Shown here piece after piece: positions 14,927 to 15,062 of a DNA stretch of 15,062 nucleotides (its first letter is position 1; every line of letters starts with the position of its first letter). Both the position numbers and the translations under genes were made by a program. The notes beneath the pieces are model-generated. The model had not been told where the DNA came from and ran no database searches. It saw only the letters and a program-made list of their open reading frames with translations. Origin of the DNA: DATGFK01 sp040007395 (GTDB lineage Bacteria; Chloroflexota; Anaerolineae; Aggregatilineales; UBA2796); assembly GCA_040007395.1 (NCBI GenBank), contig JBDTVG010000161.1, positions 1 to 15,062 of the forward strand. Reading direction: 5' to 3'.

Positions 14927-14973
14927 TTCTCTAAATTGTTTGTATTTCTTTGAGTATACACCGATTTAGAGAA
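14927..14973. repeat. Perfect 10-bp inverted repeat bracketing the operon's -10-like box
   Basis: TTCTCTAAAT (14927-14936) and ATTTAGAGAA (14964-14973) are exact reverse complements separated by 27 bases. The pair lies 6-53 bases upstream of the GTG start of protein B, with a minus-strand TATACT between the arms. Repressor half-sites, or a leader hairpin, are both possible. Confidence 0.6.
14953..14958 (-). promoter_or_regulatory. Possible -10 box for the two-gene operon
   Basis: On the minus strand this reads TATACT, about 32 bases upstream of the GTG start. The -35 region at the usual distance (TCAGCA) is a poor match. The remainder of the edge, 14974-15062, has no gene; a plus-strand TATACT at 15045-15050 may belong to a divergent gene outside the window. 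Confidence 0.35.
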
Positions 14974-15062
14974 TATGCTGAGGGGTATAAGTCGCCAGAA
15001 ATCGGCGCTAGTGGTCAGATCAGATAGGAGTTAAAGGAAACGGCTATACTAAAAGCAAGGGG

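Noticed and set aside
1..15062. CRISPR arrays, tRNA or rRNA genes
   Set aside because: No regularly spaced repeats, cloverleaf-like segments or rRNA motifs were seen by eye. A tRNAscan or Rfam run would be the decisive check.

Overview
The window suggests a bacterium of roughly 50% GC. It is probably a member of the Chloroflexota (Anaerolineae-like). That guess rests on the Thr-Pro-rich 'TPT' stalk membrane proteins, the cytosolic LacI-sensor hybrid kinase and the YceI-type secreted protein; there is no rRNA or marker gene to confirm it. Non-ATG starts are common: TTG at 5457 and 13570 (minus), GTG at 14920 (minus).

Left edge (1-3255). The first ~240 bases are about 70% GC and encode the C-terminal part of a SAM-dependent methyltransferase. 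The family reading frame is lost around 240-250, where GC drops to ~44% by 300-420. On the other strand a large hybrid histidine kinase (LacI-type sensor, PAS, HisKA, HATPase, degenerate receiver) runs into the same point and loses its expected C-terminal receiver. Two unrelated convergent genes broken at one point indicate a rearrangement or assembly breakpoint.

Intergenic 3256-3854 looks like mobile-element debris. It holds a structured stretch with a group II intron-like flavour (low confidence) and a frameshifted scrap of an ISAs1-like transposase.

Centre (3873-12245, all plus strand). In order: a cytochrome P450; a PrsA/SurA-like peptidyl-prolyl isomerase lipoprotein with its own sigma70-like promoter; two paralogous single-pass membrane proteins with Thr-Pro stalks and a shared C-terminal domain; a tightly coupled pair made of a coiled-coil protein with a GyrA-CTD-like beta-pinwheel and an Hsp70/YegD-like ATPase lacking a substrate-binding domain; a secreted YceI-family protein; and a small membrane protein. 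Several of these belong to the cell envelope. A long imperfect inverted repeat with a competing fold lies at 11864-11922.

Right edge (12284-15062, minus strand). Two tandem paralogues of ~430-440 residues, of no family I recognise, form an operon convergent with the central block. Their upstream region carries a perfect 10-bp inverted repeat bracketing a -10-like box.

The best candidates for something undescribed are the pinwheel/Hsp70-like gene pair and the two-gene operon of unrecognised paralogues.
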